Positions 31,501 through 32,695 of a DNA stretch of 32,695 nt are shown piece by piece. Made by a program: the position numbers and the translations under genes. Under the pieces are notes generated by a model, which made no database searches, was not told where the DNA came from, and saw nothing but the letters and a program-made list of their open reading frames with translations. Source of the stretch: Gnetum montanum (lineage: Eukaryota > Streptophyta > Gnetopsida > Gnetales > Gnetaceae). The stretch is taken from positions 583,216 to 615,910 of the forward strand of contig MNCI01011946.1 in the NCBI GenBank assembly GCA_015680685.1, in the 5' to 3' direction. Numbering within the stretch: position 1 is the first letter of the stretch; every line of letters begins with the position of its first letter.

Positions 31501-31650
31501 GATATGTTTTAATAGGAATTCATATAAATCATTAGGTTAAAAAAAATTGAAAGCTTCAAAATGCTTCATAGTCTTTATGGTCTAAGAGATATTAGTATTT
31601 TTCATCTTTAAATAATTCCTTACAAAAAAAAGTTTGCTCCAAAAACTTCA

Positions 31651-32500
31651 CCAAAAATTGTTGAGATCAACAACTCACTCACCTTGTAATAATATTAAAA
31701 AGATGATAAAGAAAGAAAGAGTATTTGAAATTAAAATTAAGGACATTTTAGATGTTACATGTGAGATATGCATCAAAGATATGCAAAAGGCTTTCCCTTA
31801 TAATTGTAACGACATTGCTCTAGAAAAGCATTGCTCGACACCACCCAAGCATTCCAAAGTAGCAAAATGTTTTAGGGTAGACTCAAGGTGGACAACACCT
31901 CAACATCCTCAAAAACCTGTAAGCACAGTATAAGTACACAACTCACATGCCACATGTTAGCCTGTGATTAGGAGAATAACAAGGATGCCTTTATAATCAT
32001 GTAAGAAACAAAACTAATGTAACATACACAATATATTGAAGAGCACTAGCATACAAGTAGGACATTATTCCCTTAATAGAGCTAGGATGTGTTTCTACTC
32101 TAATCCATCTAGCCCTAAGCTTTGCTTCGTAAAGAAGGGCAATGATCCAAGCATCAAAGATAAAATTCCTCTACAAACCTATATATCCCTGTAATGCAGT
32201 ACACAAAGGAATTAAGTCCATGTGGTTCTTTAGTGATAGTTAAGATAGCATGGAGCTATAATGACCTCCACATTTCTACCTTCATTCTAGAAAGGAAACA
32301 ACCTTCGATCCAACAATAAGGCATATTTTCCTACAATCATACACACATGTTGATGATGAAAAAATCATTGGAATTACAAAACATGGATCTTGTGAAAAAT
32401 ATATTAACCATTGCTTATGAACTTATGAAATATTTTATGATCATAGCTAATGATTTTTCATGTTATACTTCGATCGAGATTTTTAAGGAAAAAATGTGGC
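31651..32500. other. AT-rich region without a recognised gene
   Basis: A 99-codon ORF at 31634-31933 has no recognisable domain. The first few hundred bases may be the 5' leader of the - strand LINE. Confidence 0.5.
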
Positions 32501-32504
32501 CTCT

Positions 32505-32640
32505 AAACAATGAGGTGCTTACCTAGTGGTAAGACTTTTGATTTGGAAGTTCTAGGTTATGGGTTTCATTCTAGTGAGTAATGCTTAGTTATAAAGTTTA
32601 ATTTGACTATGTCTTAAGGTAAATATTCTTTAAAAAGAGC
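32505..32640 (+). mobile_element. Possible tRNA-derived SINE
   Basis: An A-box-like TTACCTAGTGG (32519-32529) and a B-box-like GGTTTCATTCT (32562-32572) are 32 bases apart, as in tRNA-derived plant SINE heads. The sequence between, with GACTTTTGATTTGGAAGTTCTAGG, is typical of such elements. The element would run to near 32640. Target duplications were not found. Confidence 0.5.
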
Positions 32641-32695
32641 CCCACACACCACACTACCACCCCCACCACCCTCCAAACCCCACCCCACACCCCCC
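32641..32695. repeat. C-rich, G-free low-complexity tract
   Basis: The last 55 bases contain only A, C and a few T, in runs of C broken by A. The abrupt change from AT-rich sequence is striking, and the tract is cut by the window end. Confidence 0.85.

Larger units (their letters stand above)
26840..31650 (-). mobile_element. Decayed plant LINE (L1-like), about 4.8 kb
   Basis: Read on the - strand, the parts appear in the order of plant L1-type elements. They are a DUF4283-like segment (about 31500-31230), a zinc knuckle (30998-30954), an AP-type endonuclease (about 30400-30080), reverse transcriptase (about 29490-28300) and a C-terminal zf-RVT-like finger (about 27160-27050). Stops and frameshifts occur in every part, and one catalytic Asp is replaced. 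The 5' and 3' ends and target duplication were not found. The largest intact piece is 120 codons. Confidence 0.85.

Noticed and set aside
1-32695. CRISPR arrays, rRNA or tRNA genes, bacterial operons
   Set aside because: No regularly spaced repeats, no rRNA-like sequence and no complete tRNA were seen; spliced genes and plant retroelements show this is plant nuclear DNA.

Overview
The window is nuclear DNA from a land plant. It carries one recognisable host gene, a NIPA8-type magnesium transporter on the + strand. The gene is split by GT-AG introns into 13 coding exons between 4826 and 24594. All exons join in frame to a 446-residue protein with nine likely membrane spans. A further non-coding leader exon is likely near 2850. 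Introns of up to 6.4 kb and heavy retroelement load suggest a large-genome seed plant; a gymnosperm is plausible, but nothing here fixes the species.

Layout: 1-2640 is AT-rich upstream DNA with a hairpin-forming inverted repeat and short quasi-repeats. About 2640-2852 and 4729-4825 are the probable 5' leader, split by a 1.9 kb intron and containing a short upstream ORF. The coding exons follow. Six introns are large: the leader intron, intron 1, intron 6, intron 8, intron 10 and intron 12. Several carry mobile-element remains. Intron 1 has a 37-bp tandem repeat and a tRNA-like SINE candidate. Intron 6 has the 3' end of an RTE-type LINE and, 20 bp past its tail, a complete but non-autonomous LTR retrotransposon on the - strand. 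Intron 8 has a possible PPR-like relic. Intron 12 has a Ty1/copia reverse transcriptase/RNase H relic on the - strand.

Downstream of the gene, 24900-26450 holds no gene; it contains a weak candidate for a second copia 3' end and LTR. From 26.8 to 31.65 kb a long, decayed LINE lies on the - strand. It retains recognisable gag-like, endonuclease, reverse transcriptase and zinc-finger segments, but has stops and frameshifts throughout. The last kilobase holds a tRNA-derived SINE candidate and ends in a G-free, C-rich tract.

Only the transporter looks functional. It is predicted to move Mg2+ (or a similar divalent cation) across a membrane. Everything else is explained by retroelement insertion and decay. 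I found no new multi-gene system. The most unusual items are the structurally complete non-autonomous LTR element, with its broken acidic ORF and its LTR motif array, and the leader uORF of the transporter that one candidate splice choice would remove.
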